From JAJPJE01 sp963724985 (GTDB lineage Bacteria > Acidobacteriota > Terriglobia > Terriglobales > Acidobacteriaceae), in assembly GCA_963724985.1 (NCBI GenBank), contig CAVRWV010000004.1, positions 1 through 64,000 of the forward strand: a stretch of 64,000 bases of DNA. Direction: 5' to 3'. The position numbers and the translations under genes are program-made. The notes under the pieces were generated by a model. The model saw only the letters and a list, made by a program, of their open reading frames with translations. It ran no database searches and was not told where the DNA came from. Shown here one piece after another: positions 55,390 to 64,000 of this stretch (position 1 is its first letter; each line of letters starts with the position of its first letter).

Positions 55390-56205
55390 TCATTTCAGAT
55401 TGATGGTCACGCCGACGATCGGGCCGTTTGTCACCATGTCGTAAATGAAGCCGTTCCCACTGGGCCGATAGTTCACTGATAGATAACGCCACCCGCCCTG
55501 GAACACGAACTTCTTTTTGAACTTATAACCGAACAATCCGGCCACCTGGTAGTCGGAGTTCGCGCCGCCTCCGCCAGCATCTCCTAGCACAGTGATCAGC
55601 GCTTTCGGAGATAGGGGCACCTGTATCCTGGCGCCAGCCACAACATCGACCCAATTCGCCGAATCCGATATTCCGTTCGCAATCTGGGGCTGAAGAGTTA
55701 GGTCGTTGCTCAAGTGCCAGTAGCGTATGCCCAGCATGCCGTCGACTTTAATCTTCTCTCGATCGACGATCTGATAGCCAACCTTCGGAGTGAGTAGAAA
55801 TTGAGTCGCCTTGGATTTGATCGATTGCACGCCAAGTTCGTTGATGGGGAGTGCTGAGTCGTCGGACAGCTTCAGCCACATGAAATCCGTGTTCAGTATC
55901 AAGTGCTTCTTGCGAGCTTCGAATACCCCCATCAAACCAATGTTGAACTTGGAAAATATGTCACCGACGGACGCATGTACGCTAGCTTCGCGTCCGAGTG
56001 CACCCACGGTTCCATGCGCACCGGCAAACCATAGGTAGGGAGTAATGTCGAAGTGCCATCCGTCGTCAGTCGCAGCAGGAGGATTCGGAGATGAGGTTGT
56101 GCCGGTAGCTTGCGGCGGGGTTTGGGCCACACTCATGAGAGTCAGCAAGAACGTTAAGGCAATCGATCCCAGACAAATAGAAAGCCGGTGTCGAAGGGAA
56201 TCCAT
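55390..56205 (-). CDS. Outer membrane beta-barrel protein, unknown function
   Basis: A 271-residue protein with a signal peptide (about 1-28), a Pro/Thr-rich spacer, and a barrel-like domain (about 48-271) starting WHFDITPYLWFAGAHGTVG and ending VGVTINLK. The segments GLMGVFEARKKHLILNTDFMW, GMLGIRYWHLSNDL and QGGWRYLSVNYRPSGNGFIYD (each partial) recall exported barrels of acidobacterial and proteobacterial genomes of unknown function. Confidence 0.75.
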   Translation of the reverse strand: MDSLRHRLSICLGSIALTFLLTLMSVAQTPPQATGTTSSPNPPAATDDGWHFDITPYLWFAGAHGTVGALGREASVHASVGDIFSKFNIGLMGVFEARKKHLILNTDFMWLKLSDDSALPINELGVQSIKSKATQFLLTPKVGYQIVDREKIKVDGMLGIRYWHLSNDLTLQPQIANGISDSANWVDVVAGARIQVPLSPKALITVLGDAGGGGANSDYQVAGLFGYKFKKKFVFQGGWRYLSVNYRPSGNGFIYDMVTNGPIVGVTINLK

Positions 56206-56567
56206 CGTATTGTCCCCCGCTCCATGTTGATTTCAGAGTCGTAATGGCACGGCACAAGAAGCCGCCGCAATCCATTCGCAAGCTCGCGGCGCCGCGTCGA
56301 TTCATGCCGGGCGCAAGGTAGATGCAGGCTAGTTAGACAGAGGACTCCGTCCAACTAGCAAAAGTCCTAGATCAAGTATGCAAAGCTGACAGGCAATTTT
56401 GCATTTCCCACTTACCTTCGGGAAACCGTGTATAGTTATCTATAGCCGATTGAGTTTTGGTTTTGTTCTGAGCACGTCCTGCCCACGCATCACTGCCTGA
56501 CGCATCTCCTGCCCAAAAGCTACACCGATTCATTCAGCTCAATATTTTCAGATTAAGGAACATCAAA
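56206..56567. other. Divergent intergenic region upstream of cold-shock gene
   Basis: No gene is seen in these 362 bases. The cold-shock gene probably has a long leader: an AT-rich stretch with TATAGTTATCTATAG lies at about 56,430-56,445, and a Y-rich leader runs to the AAGGA ribosome site at 56,555. Long structured leaders are usual for this family, but no specific structure is assigned. Confidence 0.4.
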
Positions 56568-56768
56568 GTGGAACAAGGAACAGTGAAGTGGTTTAACGAT
56601 GCCAAGGGATTTGGTTTTATCACGCGTCAGAGCGGCGAAGATGTATTCGTACATTTCTCCGCCATCCAGTCGAACGGTTTTCGCTCGTTGCAAGAAGGAC
56701 AAGCGGTCCAGTTCAACGTCGTGAGAGGACCAAAGGGCATGCAGGCAGAGGGCGTTCAGATTCTGTAA
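56568..56768 (+). CDS. Cold-shock domain protein (CspA family)
   Basis: A 66-residue single-domain nucleic-acid chaperone. RNP1 (KGFGFI) and RNP2 (VFVHFSAI) are intact, preceded by GTVKWFNDA. The start is GTG 56568 with AAGGA eight bases upstream; ACATCAAAG lies between. It binds single-stranded RNA/DNA and aids translation at low temperature or in stress. It is monocistronic, closed by the terminator at 56789-56815. Confidence 0.95.
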   Translation: MEQGTVKWFNDAKGFGFITRQSGEDVFVHFSAIQSNGFRSLQEGQAVQFNVVRGPKGMQAEGVQIL

Positions 56769-56788
56769 CGTGCATTTGCGTCAAAGAA

Positions 56789-56815
56789 CAGGGGCGGCTT
56801 CGGTCGCCCTTTTGT
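56789..56815 (+). terminator. Intrinsic terminator of the cold-shock gene
   Basis: GGGCGGC and GTCGCCC pair (one G-U) around a stable TTCG tetraloop, preceded by A-rich sequence and followed by TTTTG. Confidence 0.8.
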
Positions 56816-56842
56816 TTTCCGATGACCCTCAAGGAGGACGAT

Positions 56843-58054
56843 TCAGCTCACGCGCAGCGAGCGCAGCGCGATTCCACCTAATATAACGACGGCCCCAATG
56901 ATCGTGATCCATAGCACGACCGGATGCCGCTCCGACCAGGGACGATCATCCGGGCGTCCCTTGTACGCATCGTTCGAAACTTCTGGCGCCAACGAAGCGA
57001 GCGTAGCTGCTTTGTCGAGCTGAAATAGTCGCGCGTACTCGTAGACAGGCGGCCCGAGCTTGTCGTCGCCGTAGTAAAGCGTGACCTGTCCTCGTCCGGG
57101 CGTATCGAAATAGATGCGCCTTTCGAACTGCTGCAGGCGCACATCAGTGATCCGAAGCGGCGGATCATCACCGTTGTGGACGATCACTTTGACCGTAGGC
57201 TGGCCGGGCAATGGCGCGCCAGCAAACTGGACTGCTTCTTCTTCCGAATCGAGCTTTCGCCCTGCGCGCACCATATGAATGCGCTCGATTTCTCCTGTAG
57301 CCAGCGGAACTCCAGCGCTGTTCTGTATTTCCACCTTGCGCCAGAAATTCGGCTGCGCGGGATCCACCGTGAACAGTGCCCTGTCCACCGGCGAAGCGTC
57401 CGGAACCGTAAAGGTGAATATCGTCTCCTTGCCCTGTTCTTCCCGTTTGCCTGAAACCGCGGCATCCCGCCATTGAGCAGTCCGTTCGTCAGTCGTTTCG
57501 GAAGACCCACCGCGAACTTCTTTGGGTTTTACTGGACCATCTATCGTGACCCTCAGATATTTGTATCTCGTTCTCGGCAAACGCAGCATGTGATTGCTGC
57601 CGAGACCATCGGAAGAGAGATCGTAAAGAATGCTGTCGCCCAGAGTGGCCCACGTTCGGCTTTGAGGCTCATTTTCACCTTCGACGCGAGCATGAGCGAC
57701 AAAGTTTCTCGTCGCCAGGTCCAGGTCTACGTGGTCGTATTCGGCGAGCGCAGACATATCGATTAGAAACTGCGTCTTTCCCGCGACGGTCGACTGCTGC
57801 AAAACGGGCACGACGGTGCGCTCGCGTTGCAGGCTGTCCCGCTCGATCACCAGGGAATAAGGGATTTCGGCATCTCCCGCGTATAGCCGCAGGTCTCCGA
57901 GATCAGGGCGCGCATGCTTCCAGATTGCTTCATCGACGACGATGTACTGCTGCACTCCAGAAGTGGAAAGATGGACCGGTCGCTCATATTTCAAGTAGGA
58001 AACTGGTGATACGGCGAACAGGACTAGACCGATCAGTGCGGAGAGCGATCTCAT
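56843..58054 (-). CDS. DUF3999 protein, membrane anchored
   Basis: A 403-residue protein with a signal peptide (MRSLSALIGLVLFAVSPVS), a large extracytoplasmic beta-rich domain (LRLYAGDAEIPYSLVIERDS and similar strands) and a C-terminal helix (about 378-398) followed by SLRVS. It matches the DUF3999 family. The frame is open to 58315, but ATG 58054 overlaps the corrected stop of the DUF2339 gene (ATGA) and precedes the signal peptide. DUF2339 and DUF3999 are commonly paired; the joint function is unknown. Confidence 0.85.
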   Translation of the reverse strand: MRSLSALIGLVLFAVSPVSYLKYERPVHLSTSGVQQYIVVDEAIWKHARPDLGDLRLYAGDAEIPYSLVIERDSLQRERTVVPVLQQSTVAGKTQFLIDMSALAEYDHVDLDLATRNFVAHARVEGENEPQSRTWATLGDSILYDLSSDGLGSNHMLRLPRTRYKYLRVTIDGPVKPKEVRGGSSETTDERTAQWRDAAVSGKREEQGKETIFTFTVPDASPVDRALFTVDPAQPNFWRKVEIQNSAGVPLATGEIERIHMVRAGRKLDSEEEAVQFAGAPLPGQPTVKVIVHNGDDPPLRITDVRLQQFERRIYFDTPGRGQVTLYYGDDKLGPPVYEYARLFQLDKAATLASLAPEVSNDAYKGRPDDRPWSERHPVVLWITIIGAVVILGGIALRSLRVS

Positions 58055-59918
58055 GCTGACGTCCTTTGTCCTCGATGATCGCGGGACTCTGGCGAGAGAT
58101 TGAGCCACCCGCGATGGTAGACATAGGAAATCGCCATCAGCACGACGCCTAATCCGATAAAACTCAGCACCCGGTATCCTTGCTGCAGCGCGGACACGTC
58201 GAACAGGAAGACCTTGCCGATCGTGAATGCGATCAACGCTAATGCCTGCCAGCGCACGAAGGCCGAGCGCCTCCAGAATCCGAAGGCCATCAGGCACGCA
58301 CCATAAGCGAGCCATATGGCCGAGTAGCTGAAGTGTCGCGAGAACTCAATCTGCTGCAGCGGCAGAAATCCGATCTGGCGGCTCTGATGCCAGTGTGCGT
58401 AATCTGGCGGCCGAAGTAGTCGGAAGCTTCCAGCGTCAGCGCGACCAACGCAAGAACGTTGAACAGGACGCCTGCGAGTTTTACGAACGGCGCTTCCTGA
58501 ACATTGGCAGACCGCGCGCCCCAAGCAACGATGCCGCCGAGAATCGCAAGCGCCACCAGGTAGGTCCCAAAGCGGGGATTGAAAAGAAGCGTATCAACCT
58601 GAAAGTTGTCGAGAAATAAAAGGCGTACCACTCCGAGGATCAGAGTGGTCGCGGCGAAGTAGCGAAGGAAATCCGTCCGCGTCCGCACGCCAATGAACAG
58701 CAACACCGCCGATTCCACCATCCAGCCAATCGTGATCCAATGTGCGCTCAGCTTCAGCGGGATCGCGATGGTGACGAACGCTATGGCGATTGCAATATGC
58801 AGCAGATTAATGATCTTTACTACTTCGGGATCGCTGCCAGCCCGTCGTTTGAACAGGCTGCTAAGCGCGAGATAGATGGCCGCGAGTGCCAGCGCATACC
58901 AAGTCAGAGTGACCCGTTCGTTGTTGTACATGCCAAACAGCGCAAGGAACAATGCGGCTGCATTCGCAAGCGGTAGCAGCATGAAGGTGATTGAAAAACC
59001 GGAGCGCCATCGCGATTTGTCGAGCGGAACCAGCAGTGGGGAAACCGCGAAGATGGCGGCGAACAACACCACGTAAAAGACCGTTAAGCCACGCTGCGCG
59101 TCCGTGTAGTACGAGTCGCCCCACCCCATGTACAAGATCAGAGTCCCGATGAAGGCGCCGATGAGCAACCGGTACCAGGGCTTGAACTTGATCATCGCCA
59201 ATACGGCCAGATCCAGAAGCGCGACGTAAGAAAAGAGCACGACCTCGTGGTTCTCACCTGTAGAAAGCAGAATAGGAGTGCTGAAGCCGCCGATCAGCGC
59301 AAAGGCCGCAAGGATTTCCGCGTCCTGCGTCAGGGCCAGAACTATCGTCGACGCCGTGACCGCAACCATCGCGACGAAGGCTGCTGCTGAAGGAACAAGA
59401 TGGTAGAGCTGAAATGCGCCCCATAAAGAAAGATAGAGCGTGCCAATGCCGACGGCTTTCAGTGAATAGGAAAAGGCCGTGAATCCTTTGCTGCGGAAGC
59501 GCTCGCTCCAGAGGACCAGTCCGATGCCGGCCACGAGTCCTACGGCGATTCGTCCCGCGGGGCCAATCCACCCGCTGTCGAAGGCGTACTTGATGAAGTA
59601 AGAGACACCGATGAGAAGTGCGAGAATTCCAATACGGTTGAACCAGACTTTGCCAATCTTGCCTTCCAGGTCAGCAGCTTCGTTCTCTACGGCGATCTCT
59701 GGGGGTCGCTTGGCAAATAGCGGTGGTGGGGCAACCGGCTCGGACCGTACCGACACATCTTGTTCCGATGAAACTGTCTTTGCTTCGTGAGTTGAAACCT
59801 CACCACTGGCTGGCGCCGCTGCGGCGATGCGTACACTACGTTCCAGTTGGTAAACACGGGCCGTAAGCGCCGCCAACTGGCTGCGCAGTGACTCCAACTC
59901 ATCTTGTGGAGTGCTCAT
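58051..59918 (-). CDS. DUF2339 multi-pass membrane protein, apparent frameshift
   Basis: A large polytopic protein with about 16-18 helices. The N-terminus is a coiled-coil-like segment (ELESLRSQLAALTARVYQLE) followed by a linker, then the DUF2339 domain with LEGKIGKVWFNRIGILALLIG split and GFSTPILLSTGENHEV. Near 58,395-58,405 the frame as read goes out of phase (ending at 58290). One base change continues it as AHWHQSRQIGFLPLQQIEFSR split over the join, FLFDVSALQQGYRVLSFIGLG and on to a stop at 58051, overlapping the DUF3999 start. Corrected length is about 622 residues. Confidence 0.85.
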
Positions 59919-60100
59919 GCGCGTAAACTATCGCATGAAGCGGTCTGCGAAGAAGGACTATTTTCCCGGCGATAGTTACGGTTGGTGCGCGACGTATCTT
60001 TTGGGGAAAGTGGCGCTGCTGGAGCATTTCCAGGTTGCGCCCGCGGCGTTTGCGCCTGCTCGCTGCGCCTAGTAGAATCTGCCGTTCTGGGGTGGGGTCC

Positions 60101-60799
60101 GTGAACAAGGTTCGTACCAGCGCTGACGAAGCCATTCGCGATATTTCCGACGGTGCCACTGTCATGGTGGGCGGCTTCGGCCTATGCGGGATTCCTGAGA
60201 ACCTCATCAATGCTCTGCATCGTAAAGGCACCCACAACCTGCTTACCATCAGCAACAACGCAGGGGTCGACGGCTTCGGGTTGGGATTGCTGCTCGAGAG
60301 TCGTCAGATCCGGAAGCACATTGGCAGTTATGTGGGCGAGAATCGGCTGTTCGAACAACTGGTGCTGTCTGGCGAACTCGACCTGGAATTGAATCCGCAG
60401 GGCACGCTCGCTGAGCGCATCCGTGCCGGAGGCGCCGGCATTCCTGCGTTCTTTACGCGTACTGGATACGGAACAGTTGTTGCCGAAGGAAAAGAAACAC
60501 GCGAGTTCAACGGTAAGCCTTACGTGATGGAACACGCGCTCACCGCTGACTTCGCGCTCGTCAAGGCGTGGAAGGGCGATCGCTGGGGGAATCTTATTTA
60601 CCGGAAGACGGCACGAAACTTTAATCCGATGATGGCTACGGCCGCCAAGGTCACCATTGCAGAAGTCGAACACCTCGTCGAAGTCGGTGAACTGAAGCCC
60701 GACGAGATTCATACGTCCGGGATTTACGTGCACCGGATCGTCGAATTGCCGTGCGATAAACGCATCGAGCGCCGCACGGTGCGAAAGGCCACAGCCTGA
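60101..60799 (+). CDS. scoA: 3-oxoacid CoA-transferase subunit A
   Basis: A 232-residue alpha subunit of the succinyl-CoA:3-ketoacid (or acetoacetate) CoA-transferase family I. Signature GGFGLCGIPENLI, then ISNNAGVDGFGLGLLL and TGYGTVVAEGKE are visible. It moves CoA between succinate or acetate and acetoacetate with subunit B. The frame is open to 60035, but GTG 60101 just before NKVRTSADEAIRDI matches the usual N-terminus. Its TGA overlaps the next gene's ATG as TGATG. Confidence 0.92.
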   Translation: MNKVRTSADEAIRDISDGATVMVGGFGLCGIPENLINALHRKGTHNLLTISNNAGVDGFGLGLLLESRQIRKHIGSYVGENRLFEQLVLSGELDLELNPQGTLAERIRAGGAGIPAFFTRTGYGTVVAEGKETREFNGKPYVMEHALTADFALVKAWKGDRWGNLIYRKTARNFNPMMATAAKVTIAEVEHLVEVGELKPDEIHTSGIYVHRIVELPCDKRIERRTVRKATA

Positions 60800-61083
60800 T
60801 GCCCGCCCCCGACAGCACCATCGAAGAAGTGCGCGCCAGCGTGCTGAAGTACATACGCATGTACGAAGAGGGCAATTTTACGCTCGGCGATCTCGCCGCT
60901 GAACTCGCCGTGATGGCGCCCGCCTATGATTACGCAGTCGGTGGAATCCAGGACCATTGGGGAGATTTACTTGCAACCGCGCATAAGTATCGCTCCGAAT
61001 CCAAGGGCAATGCGATGACCTCGTACGATGATCTGGAACGCAGCCTTACGGCGTTTCGCCGGGCCGAGGCGGCGTGGGACTGA
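60799..61083 (+). CDS. Small protein between CoA-transferase subunits, unknown
   Basis: A 94-residue acidic, probably helical protein (IEEVRASVLKYIRMYEEG, LGDLAAELAVMAPAYD, then YDDLERSLTAFRRAEAAWD). No family was recognised. It is coupled to scoA by the TGATG overlap and sits three bases before scoB, so it is co-translated with both subunits. It may be a small accessory or regulatory protein. The close coupling and codon use like its neighbours support a real gene. Confidence 0.7.
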   Translation: MPAPDSTIEEVRASVLKYIRMYEEGNFTLGDLAAELAVMAPAYDYAVGGIQDHWGDLLATAHKYRSESKGNAMTSYDDLERSLTAFRRAEAAWD

Positions 61084-61086
61084 TTT

Positions 61087-61785
61087 GTGAATAGTCCATC
61101 CAAAGTCGGCAAACAGTTGGACATGGAGAAGCGCGAGCGCATCGCGCGTCGCATTGCGTTGGAATTGCGCGACGGATTCTACGTCAATCTTGGCATTGGC
61201 TTGCCGACACTGGTCGCGAATTTCGTTCCGAAAGGTGTTGAAGTCATCCTGCAGAGCGAAAACGGAATGCTGGGCGTAGGACCGTATCCGATCGAGGGTG
61301 AGGAAGATCCTGACCTGATCAATGCCGGTAAGGAAACAGTCTCCGAGATTCCGGGGACCTCATTTTTCTCGAGTGCCGAATCGTTCGCGATGATCCGCGG
61401 CGGCCACATCGACCTCACCGTGCTCGGCGCAATGGAGGTCGACGAAGAAGGTAGCATCGCCAACTGGATGATCCCCGGCAAAATGGTAAAAGGCATGGGC
61501 GGCGCGATGGATCTGGTCGCCGGAGCGAAACGCGTCATCGTCGCCATGGAGCACACCACTCGCGAAGGTCTGCCCAAGATCCTGCACAAGTGCACGCTTC
61601 CGCTCACGGGTGTGCGTGTTATCGACACAATCGTGACAGAAATGGCCTATCTGCGAGTCACGCCATCTGGTTTGGTACTGGAAGAGATTGGCCCCGGCCT
61701 GACGGTGGAAGATGTGCAGCGCGCGACCCAACCCACGTTGATAGTCAGCCCGAATCTGCGCACGATGGAAACTCAGCACGGCTAG
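61087..61785 (+). CDS. scoB: 3-oxoacid CoA-transferase subunit B
   Basis: A 232-residue beta subunit. The catalytic glutamate is E58 in LQSENGMLGVGP, the family signature; NLGIGLPTLVANFVP and HIDLTVLGAMEVDEEGSIANW (partial) also match. It works with scoA at 60101-60799. The start is GTG 61087, three bases after the small-protein stop; ATG 61123 is a possible alternative. The 3' end overlaps the convergent acetate kinase gene by four bases. Confidence 0.93.
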   Translation: MNSPSKVGKQLDMEKRERIARRIALELRDGFYVNLGIGLPTLVANFVPKGVEVILQSENGMLGVGPYPIEGEEDPDLINAGKETVSEIPGTSFFSSAESFAMIRGGHIDLTVLGAMEVDEEGSIANWMIPGKMVKGMGGAMDLVAGAKRVIVAMEHTTREGLPKILHKCTLPLTGVRVIDTIVTEMAYLRVTPSGLVLEEIGPGLTVEDVQRATQPTLIVSPNLRTMETQHG

Positions 61786-62996
61786 TCTGCGCGATTCAGT
61801 ACTTTCCAGCATTCCCGCGCGATCGCCCAATCTTCCTGCGCGGCAATCACCAGCACGCGAACACGGGAGCCGGTTTCGGCCACATCGGCGTCGAGCTTTG
61901 GATGAATGTTCCTGCTCACGTCAAGCTGCACTCCCAGAAAATCCATGTTTGCGCAGGTTTTTTCGCGGACTTCGACAGAGTGCTCACCAATGCCTCCGGT
62001 GAAAATCAGCGCATCCATGCCGCCGAGCACTGCTGCCATCGAACCAATTCCCGACCGCAGCCGGTGCACGAACATGTCAAACGCCAGTTGTGCCAGTTCG
62101 TTGCCCCGAGCCATTTCGTCCTGGATCTCACGCATGTCCGACGAAGTCCCGGAGATACCGCGCAGTCCTGAGCGCTTATTCAGAATATCGTCGAGTTGTT
62201 CGCCAGTTACATGCGTCGAGCGCATCAGGTAGGTGAGGACGCCCGGATCGATCGATCCGCAGCGCGTGCCCATCATCAGGCCTTCGAGAGGCGTGAAGCC
62301 CATGCTCGTGTCGATACTGTGGCCGTCGCGGATCGCCGCCAACGAACAGCCGTTGCCCAGATGGCAGCTCACCAGCTTCAGCGACTCAAGCGGTTTGCCC
62401 AACATCTGCGCTGCCCGGCCAGCGACGTACTCGTGATTGATCCCGTGGAATCCATAGCGCCGGATTCCCTGCTCGAACCACTCATAGGGTCCGGGATAAA
62501 CCGTCGCATACAGCGGCATCTGGCTATGAAAGCCGGTATCGAACACCGCGACCTGAGGAACCGGACCCAATACCTGCTCCACGATCTCCATGCCTTCTAG
62601 TTCGGCGCGGTTGTGCAGCGGTGCAAACATGGAGACGCCGGCGATCGCGGTCTTGACCTCCGCATCCACTTGCACTGGATGCTTGTAGTGCGGGCCTCCA
62701 TGCACCACTCGGTGTCCGACAACATCAATGGCCGTGGGCTTCTCGACCAGCCGTGACTTTCCCGACCACAGTGTGCTCAGCAGGTATTGGATCGCCGCTT
62801 TGCGCGAGGAGATTTTCGCCCGCGCACGAATCACATTCCCGCCCGGCTTCTCGACTTTAACTTCGGCCGAATCGCCATCCCACTCGATCATCGCCGCCCA
62901 AAGCGGTTCAGGAGCCTCCGGTGGAAGCGTATCGCCGAGCTCGTACAAGAAGCTCTTCTGGCTGCTCGACCCTGAATTCAGCACGAGAATCTTCAT
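61782..62996 (-). CDS. ackA: Acetate kinase
   Basis: A 404-residue ASKHA-fold kinase converting acetyl phosphate plus ADP to acetate plus ATP. Motifs: MKILVLNSGSSSQKSFLYE at the N-terminus, HRVVHGG, FDTGFHSQMP, HLGNGCSLAAIRDG, DTSMGFTPLEGLMMGTR and FTGGIGEHS. It follows the second phosphoketolase gene by three bases on the same strand, so acetyl phosphate made by that enzyme can be used directly for ATP. Confidence 0.95.
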   Translation of the reverse strand: MKILVLNSGSSSQKSFLYELGDTLPPEAPEPLWAAMIEWDGDSAEVKVEKPGGNVIRARAKISSRKAAIQYLLSTLWSGKSRLVEKPTAIDVVGHRVVHGGPHYKHPVQVDAEVKTAIAGVSMFAPLHNRAELEGMEIVEQVLGPVPQVAVFDTGFHSQMPLYATVYPGPYEWFEQGIRRYGFHGINHEYVAGRAAQMLGKPLESLKLVSCHLGNGCSLAAIRDGHSIDTSMGFTPLEGLMMGTRCGSIDPGVLTYLMRSTHVTGEQLDDILNKRSGLRGISGTSSDMREIQDEMARGNELAQLAFDMFVHRLRSGIGSMAAVLGGMDALIFTGGIGEHSVEVREKTCANMDFLGVQLDVSRNIHPKLDADVAETGSRVRVLVIAAQEDWAIARECWKVLNRAD

Positions 62997-62999
62997 CGC

Positions 63000-63998
63000 T
63001 TAGTAGGGCCACTTCCAGTTCTTGATTTCCGGCATATCGTCGCCATACTTCACAATGTAGTTCTTGTGCTCCACCAGCCGGTCGCGCAGGTGTTGCTTGA
63101 AGTGCGCGCCGATACGCTGCAGCCGCGGAACCCGATCCACCACATCGCTCGCGAGATGGAAGCGGTCCAGATCGTTCAACACAGTCATGTCGAAGGGGGT
63201 GGTTGTTGTGCCCTCTTCTTTATAGCCGCGAACATGTATGTTGTCGTGATTCGTCCGTCGATACGTCAAGCGGTGAATCAACCATGGATATCCGTGATAC
63301 GCAAAAATCACTGGCTTGTCCGTAGTAAACAGCGAATCAAAATCCCGATCCGACAAACCATGCGGATGCTCGCTCGACGGTTGAATCGTCATCAGATCAA
63401 CGACATTCACCACGCGAATGCGCAGATCCGGAAAATGCTGGCGCAACAGATCGACGGCAGCCAGCGTCTCCAGCGTGGGGATGTCGCCGGCACACGCCAT
63501 TACAACTTCCGGTTCGGCATTCTCGTCGGTGCTGGCCCAATCCCATATGCCTATCCCTGTCGTGCAGTGCTTGATCGCGGAATCCATGTCGAGCCACTGC
63601 AGTGCGGGCTGTTTGCCGGCTACGATCACGTTCACGTAGTGACGACTCTGCAGGCAGTGGTCCGCTACGGAAAGCAACGTGTTGGCATCAGGCGGCAGAT
63701 ATACGCGAACTACATCCGCTTTCTTGTTCACCACGTGATCGATGAAGCCCGGATCCTGATGCGTGAAGCCATTGTGGTCCTGCCGCCAGACGTGCGACGT
63801 CAGCAAATAGTTCAGTGACGCGATGGGTCGGCGCCAGGGAATGTCGTGAGTCACCTTCAACCACTTGGCGTGCTGGTTGAACATCGAGTCGACGATGTGA
63901 ATGAACGCTTCGTAGCACGAGAAGAAGCCGTGCCGCCCGGTGAGCAGATAACCTTCGAGCCAGCCCTGGCACATATGCTCGCTCAACATCTCCAAGAC
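63000..63998 (-). CDS. xfp: Phosphoketolase, copy 2, 5' partial at window edge
   Basis: The C-terminal 333 residues or so of a second phosphoketolase; the gene continues past the window edge. It parallels copy 1: MLSEHMCQGWLEGYLLTGRHGFF split, QDHNGFTHQDPGF, VYLPPDANTLLSV, HPHGLSDRDFDSLFT and YRRTNHDNIHVRGYKEEG. It ends three bases before ackA. The two copies differ clearly, so this is not a recent duplication. The xfp-ackA pair is a known arrangement for the phosphoketolase route. Confidence 0.93.
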   Translation of the reverse strand, partial: VLEMLSEHMCQGWLEGYLLTGRHGFFSCYEAFIHIVDSMFNQHAKWLKVTHDIPWRRPIASLNYLLTSHVWRQDHNGFTHQDPGFIDHVVNKKADVVRVYLPPDANTLLSVADHCLQSRHYVNVIVAGKQPALQWLDMDSAIKHCTTGIGIWDWASTDENAEPEVVMACAGDIPTLETLAAVDLLRQHFPDLRIRVVNVVDLMTIQPSSEHPHGLSDRDFDSLFTTDKPVIFAYHGYPWLIHRLTYRRTNHDNIHVRGYKEEGTTTTPFDMTVLNDLDRFHLASDVVDRVPRLQRIGAHFKQHLRDRLVEHKNYIVKYGDDMPEIKNWKWPY

Positions 63999-64000
63999 AC

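Overview
The window looks like a chromosomal segment of an Acidobacteriota bacterium (Koribacter/Terriglobia-like). This is inferred from moderately high G+C, lineage-typical gene content (MacB-type permease pairs, DUF4097, a DUF3300-DUF2950 pair, TolC paralogues with Gly-rich inserts, YtcJ-type amidohydrolase) and intergenic low-complexity repeats. No 16S gene is present to confirm it. One tRNA gene, tRNA-Val(CAC), is present. No CRISPR array, phage, integrase or insertion sequence was seen.

Layout. 0-5 kb: end of a DUF4097 protein, two translationally coupled MacB-like permeases, a CpsB-type phosphatase and a peptidoglycan-binding protein. 5-16 kb, mostly minus strand: HtrA/DegP protease, EamA transporter, a coupled amidohydrolase and M20 peptidase, a DRE-TIM metallolyase (LeuA-like), an aldehyde dehydrogenase with an apparent frameshift, and truA. 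16-24.5 kb, plus strand: two TolC-family proteins around a family 2 glycosyltransferase, then a hybrid histidine kinase. 24.5-35 kb: tRNA-Val, SulP transporter, glycogen debranching enzyme, phosphoketolase, a multiply frameshifted CNMP-patatin gene and an AI-2E family permease. 35-37 kb: DUF3300 and DUF2950 proteins.

37.3-44.1 kb holds the most notable locus: a tight nine-gene minus-strand operon encoding a ubiquitin-like conjugation system. In transcription order it has a membrane-anchored trypsin-like protease, a ubiquitin-like protein ending in a bare glycine, an E1-like ThiF enzyme, a JAB/MPN (JAMM) isopeptidase with a membrane anchor, a multi-pass membrane protein with an FHA domain, a RING-like zinc-finger/TM2 protein (candidate E3), a GYF_2-domain membrane protein, a DUF2752 membrane protein and a stand-alone E2 with the catalytic cysteine. 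Genes overlap or abut, and a sigma70-like promoter sits upstream. Six of the nine products have predicted membrane segments, suggesting membrane-associated Ubl tagging, removal and phospho-dependent readout. There is no CBASS cyclase, which separates it from type II CBASS, and its partners differ from the four-gene Bil pathway.

44-56 kb: envelope and secreted proteins, DUF4239 and DUF2252 proteins, a HAD lipoprotein, two type I sulfatases, beta-barrel proteins and a CPA2 antiporter. 56.5-60 kb: a cold-shock protein and a DUF2339-DUF3999 membrane pair. 60-64 kb: 3-oxoacid CoA-transferase subunits A and B with a small unknown gene between them, then acetate kinase and a second phosphoketolase. 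The debranching enzyme, two phosphoketolases and acetate kinase together suggest a glycogen/sugar-phosphate to acetyl-phosphate to acetate plus ATP route.

At least six genes carry single-base frame changes, several in short G/C or A runs. The broken frames remain highly protein-like, so draft-assembly indels are the likelier explanation for most; the patatin gene, with four changes, could be truly decaying.
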